Source: Actinomyces wuliandei
GTDB lineage: Bacteria > Actinomycetota > Actinomycetes > Actinomycetales > Actinomycetaceae
DNA: 64,000 nucleotides
Reading direction: 5' to 3'
Assembly: GCF_004010955.1 (NCBI RefSeq)
Contig: NZ_CP025227.1
Coordinates: 2,542,001-2,606,000 of the forward strand
Positions within the stretch are counted from its first letter, which is position 1. Each line of letters starts with the position of its first letter. Of this stretch, positions 1 through 8,999 are shown piece by piece. A program made the position numbers and the translations under genes. The notes under the pieces were generated by a model. It saw only the letters and a program-made list of their open reading frames with translations. It was not told where the DNA came from and ran no database searches.

Positions 1-44
1 CGCTCCACCCCGGTCTTTCCCTGATCCTTGGTCGATCTTGCCAT
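1..44 (-). CDS. possible start of an unidentified gene, cut by window edge
   Basis: On the minus strand an ATG at 42-44 opens a frame that stays open to the window edge and begins MARSTKDQGKTGV. Only about 14 codons are visible, so no family can be named. The frame would run divergently from rmuC, with the hairpin repeat at 58-90 between them. It may be a real gene start or chance. Confidence 0.3.
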   Translation of the reverse strand, partial: MARSTKDQGKTGVE

Positions 45-57
45 CGCCACAGTGCCC

Positions 58-90
58 AAGATGTGCAGCACAGGTCTTGCTGCACATCTT
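58..90. repeat. inverted pair of GAAGATGTGCAGCA-family motif (hairpin)
   Basis: AAGATGTGCAGCA at 58-70 and its exact reverse complement at 78-90 form a perfect 13-bp stem around a 7-nt loop. The same motif recurs at 195-208 and four times at 14729-14964. There is no U-tract. It lies between a possible leftward gene start and rmuC. Confidence 0.8.
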
Positions 91-194
91 CAGCTCGGGC
101 TGAGCCTGCCAGGCCGGAGTCTGATACTGGATTTCCGCGGTATTCCGCCACCACGCAGTGCGGCAACCTCGACCGGACCCTCACGTTGAGGACT

Positions 195-208
195 GAAGAT
201 GTGCAGCA
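195..208 (+). repeat. single GAAGATGTGCAGCA half-site upstream of rmuC
   Basis: A direct copy of the dispersed motif, 48 nt before the rmuC start. It includes the small palindrome TGTGCAGCACA, which is also present in the copy at 58-70. It could be an operator or the end of a small repeat element. Confidence 0.7.
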
Positions 209-255
209 CAGAACAGGAATGAATTCATGTCGGCCTCCCGTGGTGCACTGTGCCC

Positions 256-1650
256 ATGACTGTCTCCGTCGGGCTCCTCGTACCCCTCCTGCTCCTGGTA
301 TCCGCCACCAGCCTTGCCCTGGGCTACACGCTGGCCGTGGCCCGCATCTCCGTCCGTCGCTCCCAGCACAACCCTAGGCAGGACTCCCAGCACGAGGAGA
401 CCGCCCGCCTCCAGGCGGAGGCAGCATCGTGGCGCGCCCGCGCCGAGGAGCTGTCCACCCGTGCCAGCCTGGCGGAGGAGCGTGCGGAGCGGGACGGGGC
501 GGTGCTGCGCGCCCTGGCCCCGGTCCGCAGCCAGCTGGAGCAGGTCGGCGCCCGCGTGGAGTCCCTGGAGAGGCAGCGCGCCCAGCAGCACGCCACCCTG
601 ACCGAGCAGCTGCGGGAGACCGCACGCGCTGAGCGGGACCTGCAGCGCACCACGGCCTCCCTGGAGGGAGCGCTGCGCTCCCGCTCCGCACGAGGCATGT
701 GGGGGGAGGTCGAGCTGGCACGTATCCTGGAGGCCTCCGGAATGATGCGCCACGTGGACTTTGCCGAGCAGCGCACCGTGGGCTCGCTGGTCCAGCAGCG
801 CTCAGGCAGGCTGTCCAGCGCCGACGGCGCCTCATCCCCACCGGCACCTTCCCGCCCCGAAGGCGCGACGTCCTCCCGGCCCGACGTCGTCATCCACCTG
901 CCGGGCGAGGGGTACCTGGCCCTGGACGCCAAGGTACCCATGGACTCCTACCTGGAGGCCACCTCTCTAGGAACAACCACCCAGCAGGACCAGGACCGCC
1001 GCGCCGAGCTGCTAGCCGCCCACGCCAGGGCACTGCGCTCCCACGTCGACCAGCTCGCCTCCCGCCGCTACGACCGCGCGCTGGGAAGCTCCCCCGAGGT
1101 CGTCGTCCTCTTTGTCCCGGCCGAGCCGGTCCTGGCCGCCGCCCTGGAGACAGACACCTCCCTCATGGAGCACGCCCTAGGGCGCGGCGTGGTCCTGGCC
1201 TCCCCCGCCTCGCTGCTCGCCCTGCTGCGTACCTGCGCCACCGCGTGGGCACGCACCGCCGTCAACGACGACGCCCAGGACCTGCTGGAGCTGGGCCGCA
1301 CCCTGTACGACCGGCTGAGCACGCTCGCCCACCACCTGGACGACCTGGGCCGCGCCCTGCGCCGCAGCGTCACTGCGTACAACAAGACCCTGGGCTCCCT
1401 GGAGAACCGGCTGCTGGTCACCGCTCGGACCCTGAACACCCTGGGAAACGACCTGCACTCACCAGCGTCGATCGGCTCCGATGACGCCCAGCTCCGCTCC
1501 CTGACCGCCACCGAGCTCTCGACAGCAGGTCGGCAGCAGAAACTGCAGGAAAGCCGTCCGCAAGAGGAAAACCGACGGCAAGACGAGATTCAACCGCAAG
1601 ACGAGAACCAGCAGCAAGAAGGTGAGGGTGATTGGGGCGAGGGCGATTGA
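256..1650 (+). CDS. rmuC: RmuC-family DNA recombination protein
   Basis: This is an RmuC-family protein, a predicted membrane-anchored nuclease-like factor known in E. coli to limit rearrangement at inverted repeats. A hydrophobic N-terminal anchor (about residues 4-24) is followed by an Arg/Glu/Ala-rich coiled coil (about 40-140). The RmuC core follows (about 150-430), with GMWGEVELARILEASGM and a VIHLPGEGYLALDAKVP segment typical of the family. A low-complexity Gln/Glu/Arg tail ends the protein. ATG 256 is chosen. GTG 250, two codons upstream in frame, is an alternative, and neither has a clear Shine-Dalgarno sequence. The gene converges on lysP with about 200 nt between them, in which I see no strong terminator. 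Confidence 0.9.
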   Translation: MTVSVGLLVPLLLLVSATSLALGYTLAVARISVRRSQHNPRQDSQHEETARLQAEAASWRARAEELSTRASLAEERAERDGAVLRALAPVRSQLEQVGARVESLERQRAQQHATLTEQLRETARAERDLQRTTASLEGALRSRSARGMWGEVELARILEASGMMRHVDFAEQRTVGSLVQQRSGRLSSADGASSPPAPSRPEGATSSRPDVVIHLPGEGYLALDAKVPMDSYLEATSLGTTTQQDQDRRAELLAAHARALRSHVDQLASRRYDRALGSSPEVVVLFVPAEPVLAAALETDTSLMEHALGRGVVLASPASLLALLRTCATAWARTAVNDDAQDLLELGRTLYDRLSTLAHHLDDLGRALRRSVTAYNKTLGSLENRLLVTARTLNTLGNDLHSPASIGSDDAQLRSLTATELSTAGRQQKLQESRPQEENRRQDEIQPQDENQQQEGEGDWGEGD

Positions 1651-1853
1651 GTACAGCTTAGATAAGTACGGTGTTGCACGCGGAGCGGCCGGCAAGGCCC
1701 CAGCAGGTCAGACCGAGGAGACCGAGGGACAGCCCAGGCCGCCAGAGAAAGACAGCAGGTCCCCGAGGATCATGCCCTGGGGGACTGTCAGTGGGGAAGA
1801 CGCGACCCTGGCGGAGGCCTGCACTGGCTCGCACGCTGGCTCCAGACACCAGC

Positions 1854-3437
1854 TCACCGCTCACCGGCCTCCGGCTCGACCCTGACCCCAGACACGTCCA
1901 CCTGCTCCAGGGGCACCATACGGGACCCGGTCACCAGACGGTGGCCCAGCCAGACCAGGAAGAACACCGGCAGCCCGATGTAGGAAGACAGCACCCGCAC
2001 CACCTCGCCCTGGAAGACCGCCTCATAGTTCTGCCCCAGGACCACTGCCACACACAGGGTGAAGGCCACGGCCGGCCCCAGGGGGAACAACGGCGCACGG
2101 TAGGGCAGGTCAGCCGGGTCGTGGCCCTGGAGCACGTAGGCGCGCCGGAACCGCAGGTGGCACACGGCGATCCCCAGCCAGACCATGAACCCGGACAGGG
2201 CGGACACGTTGAGCAGCCAGGTGTAGGCGGTGTCCTGCCCCACCACCGCAGTCAGGAATCCCGCACCCCCCACCGCAGCCGTCGCCCCCAGGGCACGCAC
2301 CGGCACGCCCCGGCGGTTGACATAGGCGAACCAGGCGGGCGCCTGCCCCTGCAGGGCCATGGAGTGCAGCATCCGGGTGGAGGCGTACAGCCCGGAGTTG
2401 CCCGCGCTGAGCACCGCAGTCAGGATCACCGCGTTCATGACCGCCGCCGCCGCAGCGATCCCGGCACGGGCAAAGACCAGCGTGAACGGCGAGTAGGACA
2501 CATCCTCGGTCCCGGTACGCAGCAGGTTTGGGTCGGTGTAGGCCACCAGGGTTCCCACCACTGCGATCGCCCCGATGTAGAACAGCATGATCCGCCAGAA
2601 CACGGTGCGGATGGCGCGCGGCACGTCGCGACGCGGGTTGCGGGCCTCGCCGGCCGCCACCCCCACCAGCTCGGTGCCCTGGAAGGAGAAGCCGGCGATC
2701 ATGAACACCGAGACCACGGCCAGCGCTCCCCCGTGGAAGGGCGCGTCCCCCACCGTCCAGTTGCTCAGCCCCTCGCTGTGGCCCCCGATGATCCCCACAA
2801 TCATGGCCACACCAGCCACGAGGAACACGATGACCGTGACCACCTTGACGGCCGCCAGCCAGAACTCCCCCTCGCCGAAGGCCCGTGCCGACAACGCGTT
2901 GAGGCCGGTCAGCAGCGCCAGGAACAGCGCCGCCCACACCCAGGAGGGGACGTCGGGCAGCCAGTAGGCCATGACGATCCCCGCCGCGACCAGCTCGGCC
3001 GCCACCGTGATAGCCCAGTTGAACCAGTAGTTCCAACCCATCGTGAAACCGAAGGAGGGACTGACAAACCGTGTGGCGTAGGTCTGGAAGGAGCCCGCGA
3101 CCGGCACGTGCGCCGCCATCTCCCCCAGGGACTGCATGAGCAGCAGCACCATGAGCCCTACAGCCGCGTAGGCCAGGACGGCACCTCCCGGCCCAGCCTG
3201 GGACACCGTGGCACCCGAGGCCACGAACAGCCCGGTGCCGATCGCCCCGCCGATGGCGATCATCTGCATGTGGCGGTTGGACAGGCTACGCCTGAGCCCA
3301 CTGTCGTCGGGCACGGGGGCCTGGCCGGGAGAGCGCGTGCCTGCGGGAGCCTCGGCGGAAGGGGCTGCCACGGCGTCAGGTGTCTTGACAGCGGACTGGT
3401 GTGAGGCGGGCGCCGACGTCCCGGTGCGGTGCGACAT
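1854..3437 (-). CDS. lysP: lysine-specific permease, APC family
   Basis: A 527-residue amino acid permease with about 12 membrane segments. It closely follows E. coli LysP throughout: the GFSFQGTELVGVAAGE segment, VMNAVILTAVLSAGNSGLYA, GYVLQGHDPADLPYR-like residues and the PLGPAVAFTLC stretch are nearly the same. LysP is a proton-coupled L-lysine importer in the cytoplasmic membrane. A roughly 50-residue Ala/Pro-rich cytosolic extension precedes the first helix (RHMQMIAIGGAIGTGLF). The start is ATG 3437, with TACTGT ending 7 nt upstream and no Shine-Dalgarno sequence, so the transcript is probably leaderless. A LysE-type exporter of basic amino acids lies 12 kb away. Confidence 0.93.
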   Translation of the reverse strand: MSHRTGTSAPASHQSAVKTPDAVAAPSAEAPAGTRSPGQAPVPDDSGLRRSLSNRHMQMIAIGGAIGTGLFVASGATVSQAGPGGAVLAYAAVGLMVLLLMQSLGEMAAHVPVAGSFQTYATRFVSPSFGFTMGWNYWFNWAITVAAELVAAGIVMAYWLPDVPSWVWAALFLALLTGLNALSARAFGEGEFWLAAVKVVTVIVFLVAGVAMIVGIIGGHSEGLSNWTVGDAPFHGGALAVVSVFMIAGFSFQGTELVGVAAGEARNPRRDVPRAIRTVFWRIMLFYIGAIAVVGTLVAYTDPNLLRTGTEDVSYSPFTLVFARAGIAAAAAVMNAVILTAVLSAGNSGLYASTRMLHSMALQGQAPAWFAYVNRRGVPVRALGATAAVGGAGFLTAVVGQDTAYTWLLNVSALSGFMVWLGIAVCHLRFRRAYVLQGHDPADLPYRAPLFPLGPAVAFTLCVAVVLGQNYEAVFQGEVVRVLSSYIGLPVFFLVWLGHRLVTGSRMVPLEQVDVSGVRVEPEAGER

Positions 3438-3444
3438 CGCTCAG

Positions 3445-3450
3445 ACAGTA
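3445..3450 (-). promoter_or_regulatory. -10 hexamer TACTGT of leaderless lysP
   Basis: On the minus strand TACTGT is followed by 7 nt and the lysP ATG, which puts the transcription start at or within a base of the start codon. I see no convincing -35. Confidence 0.55.
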
Positions 3451-3626
3451 GCACTTGCACCAGCGCGCCAGCGCCAGCAGCCGCAGGCCTCCAGGAGTGC
3501 CGGGAGCCGGGGGCAGCGGCCAGAACCAGTGGCACACAGACAGACGGACTGCCAGAAGTCCCGGGAACCCGGGAGCCCTCACGACCGGCAGGCCCACCGG
3601 TCAGGCACGCCCGACGGGCCGTCGGC

Positions 3627-4706
3627 TCAGCAGGTGTGGTCCGCCACCGGCTGACGGCGCGCGTGCAGGGGCTGCCCACCCGTCGCGCCCGCTGCAGCCT
3701 TGAGGTCGGCGCGGAGGTTCTTCGGCAGGGAGAAGGAGATCTTCTCTGTGGCGGTCCGTACCTCCTCCACGTCGGTGAAGCCGAGCTCGGCCAGACGGTC
3801 CACAACCTCACGCACCAGGATCTCCGGCACGGAGGCCCCTGAGGTCAGGCCCACGGTCTGGACCCCCTCCAGCCATGCCGGGTCGATCTCGGAGGCGTAG
3901 TCGACCCGGTGCGAGGCGGTGGCCCCCGCATCCAGGGCCACCTCTTTCAGACGCACAGAGTTGGAGGAGTTCCCCGAGCCCACGACGATCATGAGATCCA
4001 CCCGGGGGGCGATCTCCTTGACCGCCGCCTGCCGGTTCTGGGTGGCGTAGCAGATATCGTCCCCGGGCGGGTCGGTCAGCGCGGGGAATCGCTCCCGCAG
4101 GAGGCGCACCGTCTCCATGGTCTCGTCCACGCTCAGGGTGGTCTGGCTGATCCACACGACCTTCTCCGGGTCACGGACGGTGACCTGGTCCACCTCGTGA
4201 GGACCGTTGACCACCTGGATGTGGTCAGGCGCCTCCCCCTGGGTCCCCTCAACCTCCTCATGGCCGGTGTGCCCCACCAGGATGATGTCATAGTCGTCCT
4301 TGGCGAAGCGCACCGCCTGCTTGTGCACCTTGGTCACCAGCGGGCAGGTCGCGTCAATGGTGTCCAGGTTTCGGGCCGCAGCCTGCTCGTGCACCGCCGG
4401 GGAGACGCCGTGGGCGGAGAAGACCACGCGCGCGCCCTCAGGCACCTCATCAGTCTCGGAGACGAACACCGCGCCCCGCCGCGACAGAGCCTCCACCACG
4501 TACTTGTTGTGGACGATCTCCTTGCGCACGTAGATGGGCGCGCCGTAGTGCTCCAGGGCCTGCTCGACGGCGTCAACAGCCCGGTCCACCCCGGCACAGT
4601 AGCCCCGGGGAGCAGCCAGCAGCACCTTCCTGTCCTGCTGCCCGGAGCCGGGCCGAGGCGTCTGAGCAGCCACAGCCGGGTCGTTCGTCCCACGTGTCAC
4701 GGTCAC
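3627..4706 (-). CDS. ispH: 4-hydroxy-3-methylbut-2-enyl diphosphate reductase
   Basis: IspH is the final enzyme of the MEP isoprenoid pathway. It reduces HMBPP to IPP and DMAPP with an iron-sulfur cluster. All three cluster cysteines are visible in [21 protein letters not shown] and CYATQNRQ. The substrate-binding SGNSSNS loop and the family pattern FSAHGVSP are also present. GTG 4706 is chosen because the frame upstream is unrelated and CACAGT ends 6 nt before it. GTG 4700 is an alternative. The product is about 359 residues, with a short extra C-terminal tail. It is divergent from xseA across a repeat-containing promoter region. IspH beside xseA is a common actinobacterial arrangement. Confidence 0.95.
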   Translation of the reverse strand: MTVTRGTNDPAVAAQTPRPGSGQQDRKVLLAAPRGYCAGVDRAVDAVEQALEHYGAPIYVRKEIVHNKYVVEALSRRGAVFVSETDEVPEGARVVFSAHGVSPAVHEQAAARNLDTIDATCPLVTKVHKQAVRFAKDDYDIILVGHTGHEEVEGTQGEAPDHIQVVNGPHEVDQVTVRDPEKVVWISQTTLSVDETMETVRLLRERFPALTDPPGDDICYATQNRQAAVKEIAPRVDLMIVVGSGNSSNSVRLKEVALDAGATASHRVDYASEIDPAWLEGVQTVGLTSGASVPEILVREVVDRLAELGFTDVEEVRTATEKISFSLPKNLRADLKAAAGATGGQPLHARRQPVADHTC

Positions 4707-4708
4707 GT

Positions 4709-4781
4709 CCCCACTGTGCCACAGGGCCACCCACAGGTGCAGTGACAGACGTGGCACAGTGACGGACGTGGCACAGTGGGG
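4709..4781. promoter_or_regulatory. divergent ispH/xseA promoter region with three GTGGCACAGTG copies
   Basis: GTGGCACAGTGGGG occurs at 4768-4781 before xseA. It occurs again, inverted, at 4709-4722 before ispH, and GTGGCACAGTG occurs a third time at 4751-4761. In both genes CACAGT (4713-4718 minus; 4772-4777 plus) ends 6-7 nt before a GTG start, so it may serve as the -10 of leaderless transcripts. The inverted duplication may also be an operator. Confidence 0.55.
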
Positions 4782-4784
4782 CAC

Positions 4785-6215
4785 GTGACGTCTCACCCTC
4801 CTCACCCGCCGTCCAGCGGCCCCACCGCCTCAGGCCCCGCCTCGGCACCCACCCAGCCTCCCAGCCCCCCGGGCCAGGCAAGTTCCCCCGCCCCCTCCGC
4901 CCGGGCAGGCCTGGCCGGAGGTGCGCGCGAGCTGGCACCACGTGCCAACCTCACCACTGCGGACAACCCGTGGCCACTGCGGCTGCTGTCGTCCAAGATC
5001 GAGGAGTACGTCTCCCGCATGACCGAGGTGTGGGTGGAGGGCCAGGTGGTCCAGCTCTCCCGCCGCCCTGGAGCGCGGATGGTCTTCCTTACCCTGCGTG
5101 ACACCGACGCCGACACCTCCATGCCGGTGGCGATCTACGCCCGCACCCTGGACGCCGCCCTGGCCCGCAGCGGCGCCCAGCTCACCGAGGGCGCACGCGT
5201 GGTGGTCCACGCCCGACCAGTCTTCTGGACCAGGCGCGGCTCGCTGCAGCTCCAGGCCGACGACGTCCGCCCCGTAGGAGTGGGCGACCTCCTGGCACGC
5301 ATCGAGCAGCTGCGCCGCGTCCTGGCCGCCGAGGGCCTCTTCGACGCCGAGCGCAAGCAGCCTCTGCCGTTCCTGCCCCGCCGGGTGGGCCTGGTGTGCG
5401 GGAGAGCCGCCAAGGCCAAGGACGACGTCCTGGTCAACTCCCGGCTGCGCTGGCCCGGACTGCCCTTCGAGGTCCGTGAAGTCGCCGTCCAGGGCAGCCA
5501 GGCCGTGCCCGAGGTCACCCGGGCGCTGCGTGAGCTCGACGCCACGGAGGACGTCGACGTCATCGTCGTCGCCCGCGGTGGCGGGGCCGTCGAGGACCTG
5601 CTCCCCTTCTCCGACGAGGGCCTGGTTCGCGCCGCCGCCGCCTGCCGCACCCCGCTGGTCTCCGCGATCGGACACGAGACCGACTGCCCCCTGCTGGACC
5701 TCGTGGCCGACTACCGGGCCTCAACCCCCACCGACGCCGCCCGGCGGATCGTGCCCGACCTGTCCCAGGAGACCTCCGGCCTGGACTCGGCCCGCGAGCG
5801 CCTACGCTCCCTGATGACCGCGCGCCTGGACGCTGAGCAGGCCGCCCTGGACCAGCTGCGTGCCCGCCCGGTGCTGGCCGAGCCCACCTCGATCGTCAGC
5901 GGCCGCCTGGACGAGCTGGGCCAGGCCCGTGACCGGCTGCGCCGCGCGCTGAGCCACCACCTGTCCCTGGCGGCGGCGGACCTGCGGGCCGATCATGCCC
6001 GCCTGACCGCCCTGTCCCCCCAGGGCGTGCTGGACCGCGGCTACGCGATCCTGCGCACCCCGGGGGGCACGGTCATCACCGGCGCCGAGGACGTCAAGAA
6101 GGGCGACCTCATTGAGGGCGTCCTCGCGCGCGGCCGCATGGTGGCCCAGGTGGTGGGGTCCACCAGGCCGGACAGCGGCCCTGGGAGCACAGGGGGCAGC
6201 AATAAGGACGACTGA
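4785..6215 (+). CDS. xseA: exodeoxyribonuclease VII large subunit
   Basis: XseA is the catalytic large subunit of exonuclease VII, which degrades single-stranded DNA with XseB. After a Pro/Ser-rich N-terminal stretch of about 55 residues come the OB-fold nucleic-acid-binding domain (about residues 60-160) and the exonuclease domain. That domain has [10 protein letters not shown], the hallmark [17 protein letters not shown], the [13 protein letters not shown] motif and the ASTPTDAA segment. A predicted helical region follows. The final segment DRGYAIL...[13 protein letters not shown] is the usual C-terminus. GTG 4785 is preferred over GTG 4776 because of the upstream hexamer at 4772-4777. xseB follows after about 100 nt. 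Confidence 0.95.
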   Translation: MTSHPPHPPSSGPTASGPASAPTQPPSPPGQASSPAPSARAGLAGGARELAPRANLTTADNPWPLRLLSSKIEEYVSRMTEVWVEGQVVQLSRRPGARMVFLTLRDTDADTSMPVAIYARTLDAALARSGAQLTEGARVVVHARPVFWTRRGSLQLQADDVRPVGVGDLLARIEQLRRVLAAEGLFDAERKQPLPFLPRRVGLVCGRAAKAKDDVLVNSRLRWPGLPFEVREVAVQGSQAVPEVTRALRELDATEDVDVIVVARGGGAVEDLLPFSDEGLVRAAAACRTPLVSAIGHETDCPLLDLVADYRASTPTDAARRIVPDLSQETSGLDSARERLRSLMTARLDAEQAALDQLRARPVLAEPTSIVSGRLDELGQARDRLRRALSHHLSLAAADLRADHARLTALSPQGVLDRGYAILRTPGGTVITGAEDVKKGDLIEGVLARGRMVAQVVGSTRPDSGPGSTGGSNKDD

Positions 6216-6304
6216 GCCGGCAGCGAGCCTGCCAGCGGGGCTGGTCGCTGGAGGAGGCGGGGCAGGAGCCGCGAGAGCCGTGTCAGCCACCCGTCGTGGC
6301 GTGC

Positions 6305-6310
6305 GACAAT
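6305..6310 (+). promoter_or_regulatory. candidate -10 (GACAAT) of leaderless xseB
   Basis: GACAAT is followed by 6 nt and GTG 6317. It keeps the A at position 2 and T at position 6 of TANNNT, but position 1 is G. The assignment rests on spacing and is weak by itself. Confidence 0.35.
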
Positions 6311-6316
6311 CAGGGC

Positions 6317-6685
6317 GTGAGCACTGAGCCGTCCTCCTCGTCATTCTCCCGGTCCCGGGGAGCCTCCGACCCGTCGCCGTGGCACGACCAGGCCGACCAC
6401 CTGCCTGATGGCACGCCCAACGACCTGCCCGGTGACCTGCCCAGCGACTTACCCAGTGACGTCGCCTCCCTGACCTACGAGCAGGCCCGGGAGGAGCTGG
6501 TGGCCGTCGTCGGACGTCTTGAGGCGGGCTCGGTACCACTGGAGGACTCCCTGGCCCTGTGGGAGCGGGGCGAGGCCCTGGCCCAGCGGTGCCAGGCCTG
6601 GCTGGACCAGGCTCGCGCCCGGCTGGCCGCCGTGGACAACCGCGGGCGCAGCGCGCAGGGGGACGCCTCTGAGCCTCCGCAGTGA
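6317..6685 (+). CDS. xseB: exodeoxyribonuclease VII small subunit
   Basis: XseB is the small helical partner of XseA. The conserved core LTYEQAREELVAVVGRLEAG through VPLEDSLALWERGEALA, then CQAWLDQARARL, occupies about residues 50-105 of 122. This is the expected helical-hairpin protein. The N-terminal 50 residues are a low-complexity linker that includes a degenerate repeat of D-L-P-x (DLPGDLPSDLPSD). The start is GTG 6317, as the upstream frame has no supporting signals. It is in tandem with xseA, and the stoichiometric complex is expected to act in DNA repair. Confidence 0.9.
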   Translation: MSTEPSSSSFSRSRGASDPSPWHDQADHLPDGTPNDLPGDLPSDLPSDVASLTYEQAREELVAVVGRLEAGSVPLEDSLALWERGEALAQRCQAWLDQARARLAAVDNRGRSAQGDASEPPQ

Positions 6686-6803
6686 CCAGCGGGCCCGGGT
6701 CCTGCCGCCAGCAGCACAGCCCGCCGTCCTGCCAGCCGCGCCCTCACCACCCGTCAGCCCGAACCGGACCAGCCAAGACACCCCGCCGGGAAGACGATGT
6801 CGC

Positions 6804-6809
6804 TAGGCT
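6804..6809 (+). promoter_or_regulatory. -10 hexamer TAGGCT upstream of the PfkB kinase
   Basis: TAGGCT fits the actinobacterial TANNNT -10. Transcription would begin near 6816, leaving a leader of about 55 nt with an AAGGAG ribosome-binding site just before ATG 6870. Confidence 0.5.
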
Positions 6810-6869
6810 GTGCCTACCTGCCCGCCACGACGCACCATCGAACCCCCGGTCCAGCACGAAGGAGTCAGC

Positions 6870-7814
6870 ATGACCGCCCCCGGCCGCCAAGGAACCGCCC
6901 TGTCCATCGGAGAGGCACTGGTCGACGTTGTTATCCACCCCGGGCAGAAGCCCGTGGACATCCCCGGAGGGTCTCCGGCCAACGTCGCCCTGGGGCTGGC
7001 CCGGCTGGGCCGTGACACCGAGCTGACCTGCTGGATCGGCACCGACGAGCGCGGTCAGGCGGTGCGCTCCCACCTGGAGGCCGCTGGCGTCCGCCTGAGC
7101 GCCGGGGCCGACGGCGCGGCCCGTACCTCCACGGCCCAGGCCACCATCGGGGAGGACCGGGCCGCCACCTACGTCTTTGACCTGGACTGGAACCCGCCCT
7201 ACCCCGCACGCCCCGAGGGCGCTGAGCCCCCTGTCCTGGTCCACACCGGGTCGATTGCCGCCGTGCTGGAGCCGGGGCGCTCCACCGTGGAGCAGGTGCT
7301 GCGCGACTACCGTGCCACCTCCACCATCGCCTACGACCCCAACGCCCGCCCCCAGCTCATGGGCAGTCCCGAGCACGCCCGTGCGATCGTCGAGCGCATC
7401 GTCGCCCTCGCCGACCTGGTCAAGTGCTCTGACGAGGACATCGCCTGGTTCTACGGCCCCGACGCGGACACAGAGGAGGTGCTGCGTCGCTGGTTGGGCC
7501 TGGGGGCCGCCGTGGTCGTCGTGACCCGTGGCAAGAAGGGCGCGCTGGCGCTGACCGGCTCCGGCCTGCGCGTGGAGGTGCCTGCCGATCCTGACGTCGT
7601 CGTCGCTGACACCGTGGGGGCCGGCGACTCCTTCATGGGTGGCCTGGAGGACGCCCTGTGGAGCGAGGACCTGGTAGGCGCCGACCGCCGCGAGGCCCTG
7701 CGTGCCGTGGACGCGGCCGCGCTGGAGAGGATCGTGCGCCACGCCGCCCGCATCGCCGACATCACGGTCGCACGTCCCGGCGCCAACCCTCCCACCCGGG
7801 CCGAGCTGGGCTGA
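6870..7814 (+). CDS. PfkB-family sugar kinase (fructokinase-like)
   Basis: A ribokinase/PfkB-fold kinase, 314 residues, that phosphorylates a sugar with ATP in the cytosol. The first signature GGSPANVALGLARLG is at about residues 31-45. The second, DTVGAGDSFMGG with the catalytic aspartate, is at about 249-260. The N-terminus LSIGEALVDVV and the DLDWNPPY segment resemble bacterial fructokinases, but the sugar cannot be proven from sequence. ATG 6870 has a strong AAGGAG upstream, so the 60 nt of open frame before it is not coding. The gene is alone, convergent with mrr. Confidence 0.85.
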   Translation: MTAPGRQGTALSIGEALVDVVIHPGQKPVDIPGGSPANVALGLARLGRDTELTCWIGTDERGQAVRSHLEAAGVRLSAGADGAARTSTAQATIGEDRAATYVFDLDWNPPYPARPEGAEPPVLVHTGSIAAVLEPGRSTVEQVLRDYRATSTIAYDPNARPQLMGSPEHARAIVERIVALADLVKCSDEDIAWFYGPDADTEEVLRRWLGLGAAVVVVTRGKKGALALTGSGLRVEVPADPDVVVADTVGAGDSFMGGLEDALWSEDLVGADRREALRAVDAAALERIVRHAARIADITVARPGANPPTRAELG

Positions 7815-7997
7815 GAGGCCGCCCCCTCGGGGCCCGCAGTACCTGCCGAGTCATCCTGCTCACCCTGACCTGACAAGCCACCCTGTCGGCTGGGCGGGAC
7901 CAGGAGGCAGGAGCAGGCACCCGTCCTGGCGCCCGGTCGTCCTGCGCCCCAGAGGCCGGACAGTGACAGGCGGTCCTGAGACCGGGGCACCTGGGAG

Positions 7998-8987
7998 CTA
8001 GGCGAAGAACTCCTCGTCCACCTCCAGGAGCCGGAGGGTCTCGTAGGGCCTGACACCGACGCTGTAACGCATCATCAGGCAGGCCAGGGCCTCCCCGTCA
8101 ACCAGCAGGACACGGCTGGTGGCCCGCTGCGCGTGCGTCCACGCGTCCGCTGTCAGGCGCCCGGTGGTGACAAACATTCCCTGCACCAGTCCCCGTCGCT
8201 GGACCTCTCGGACAAAGGCCTGGACGACGGGACGGCCCGTCGGCATCCCCGTGGGCGCAAGGCGCTTGGCCTGCAGGTAGATGCGGCTCAGCCCGAGAGG
8301 GTCGTCGTCGATCACGGCCTCGACACCCCCGTCCTGAGTGAGCTCCAGCAGCGGCCTGCGCCCCTGCGCGCCGTACCCCATGGCCTCCAGGAGCGTCAGC
8401 ACCGTCGCCCCGAAAGCCTCCAGGTCCTGGGCGTGAAGCCGCTGGAGCAGCTCGGCCGTCACCGTCTCCCGGAGACGTTCCAGCCCGTCGCCGATCTGGT
8501 GCACCGCGTCGACCGTGGTCGTGCGCCCACCAGGCTCCTCGACGACCAGGCGGACCCGCTCGTGCCTGCCCGCCGAGCGCCGCCTGGTCGCGGCGTAGCC
8601 GGCCAGCTCCTCCACCTCCGCCTGAGTAAGGCCGTCAGGAAACTCAGCCAGGATCTGGCGACCGGTCTCAGTGATGCGGTACTGGCCGCGCGAGGGCCGC
8701 TCGACGGCGTCGGCACGGGCCAGGTGGGCCACAGCCAGGGACACACGGTCGTCACTGGCACTGTGCCCCGACAGGGCCGACGCAGGCCCAAGGTGATGTG
8801 CCGGGCCGTGGCCGGTCAGGACCTGCTGCAGGACCCTCAGCTGCTGCACCCTGCCGTCATTGAGCAGGCGCAGGAGCGGAACCAGGAGCTGCTCCCACGA
8901 GGGCTGGGCGGCCCGCTGCGCCGTGTCGGCCGTCCCAGCCTGGTGCGCACGCGTCCCGTCGTCCTCGGGCAGGGCTGCGATGACCAT
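7998..8987 (-). CDS. mrr: Mrr-type restriction endonuclease family protein
   Basis: A 329-residue Mrr-like protein, a family of type IV restriction enzymes that cut modified DNA. The N-terminal half (about 25-130) is a winged-helix domain ending RPSRGQYRITETGRQIL. The C-terminal half (about 195-310) matches the Mrr catalytic domain, with LEAFGATVLTLLEAMGYG, GGVEAVIDDDPLGL and IYLQAKR. The PD-(D/E)xK core normally reads DGG-x-D-G; here the second Asp position is Glu (GGVEAVI), while the QAK lysine is kept. Activity or specificity may be altered. No methyltransferase lies nearby, as expected for type IV. A TAGACT hexamer 6 nt before the ATG indicates a leaderless mRNA. Confidence 0.85.
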   Translation of the reverse strand: MVIAALPEDDGTRAHQAGTADTAQRAAQPSWEQLLVPLLRLLNDGRVQQLRVLQQVLTGHGPAHHLGPASALSGHSASDDRVSLAVAHLARADAVERPSRGQYRITETGRQILAEFPDGLTQAEVEELAGYAATRRRSAGRHERVRLVVEEPGGRTTTVDAVHQIGDGLERLRETVTAELLQRLHAQDLEAFGATVLTLLEAMGYGAQGRRPLLELTQDGGVEAVIDDDPLGLSRIYLQAKRLAPTGMPTGRPVVQAFVREVQRRGLVQGMFVTTGRLTADAWTHAQRATSRVLLVDGEALACLMMRYSVGVRPYETLRLLEVDEEFFA

Positions 8988-8993
8988 GGCCAG

Positions 8994-8999
8994 AGTCTA
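8994..8999 (-). promoter_or_regulatory. -10 hexamer TAGACT of leaderless mrr
   Basis: On the minus strand TAGACT is followed by exactly 6 nt and the mrr ATG at 8987. The same hexamer and spacing is seen for msrA. Confidence 0.65.

Noticed and set aside
1671-3404. Long rightward open frame over lysP
   Set aside because: Antisense to a full-length LysP homologue; its composition (His, Gly, Arg, Gln) is typical of a shadow frame.
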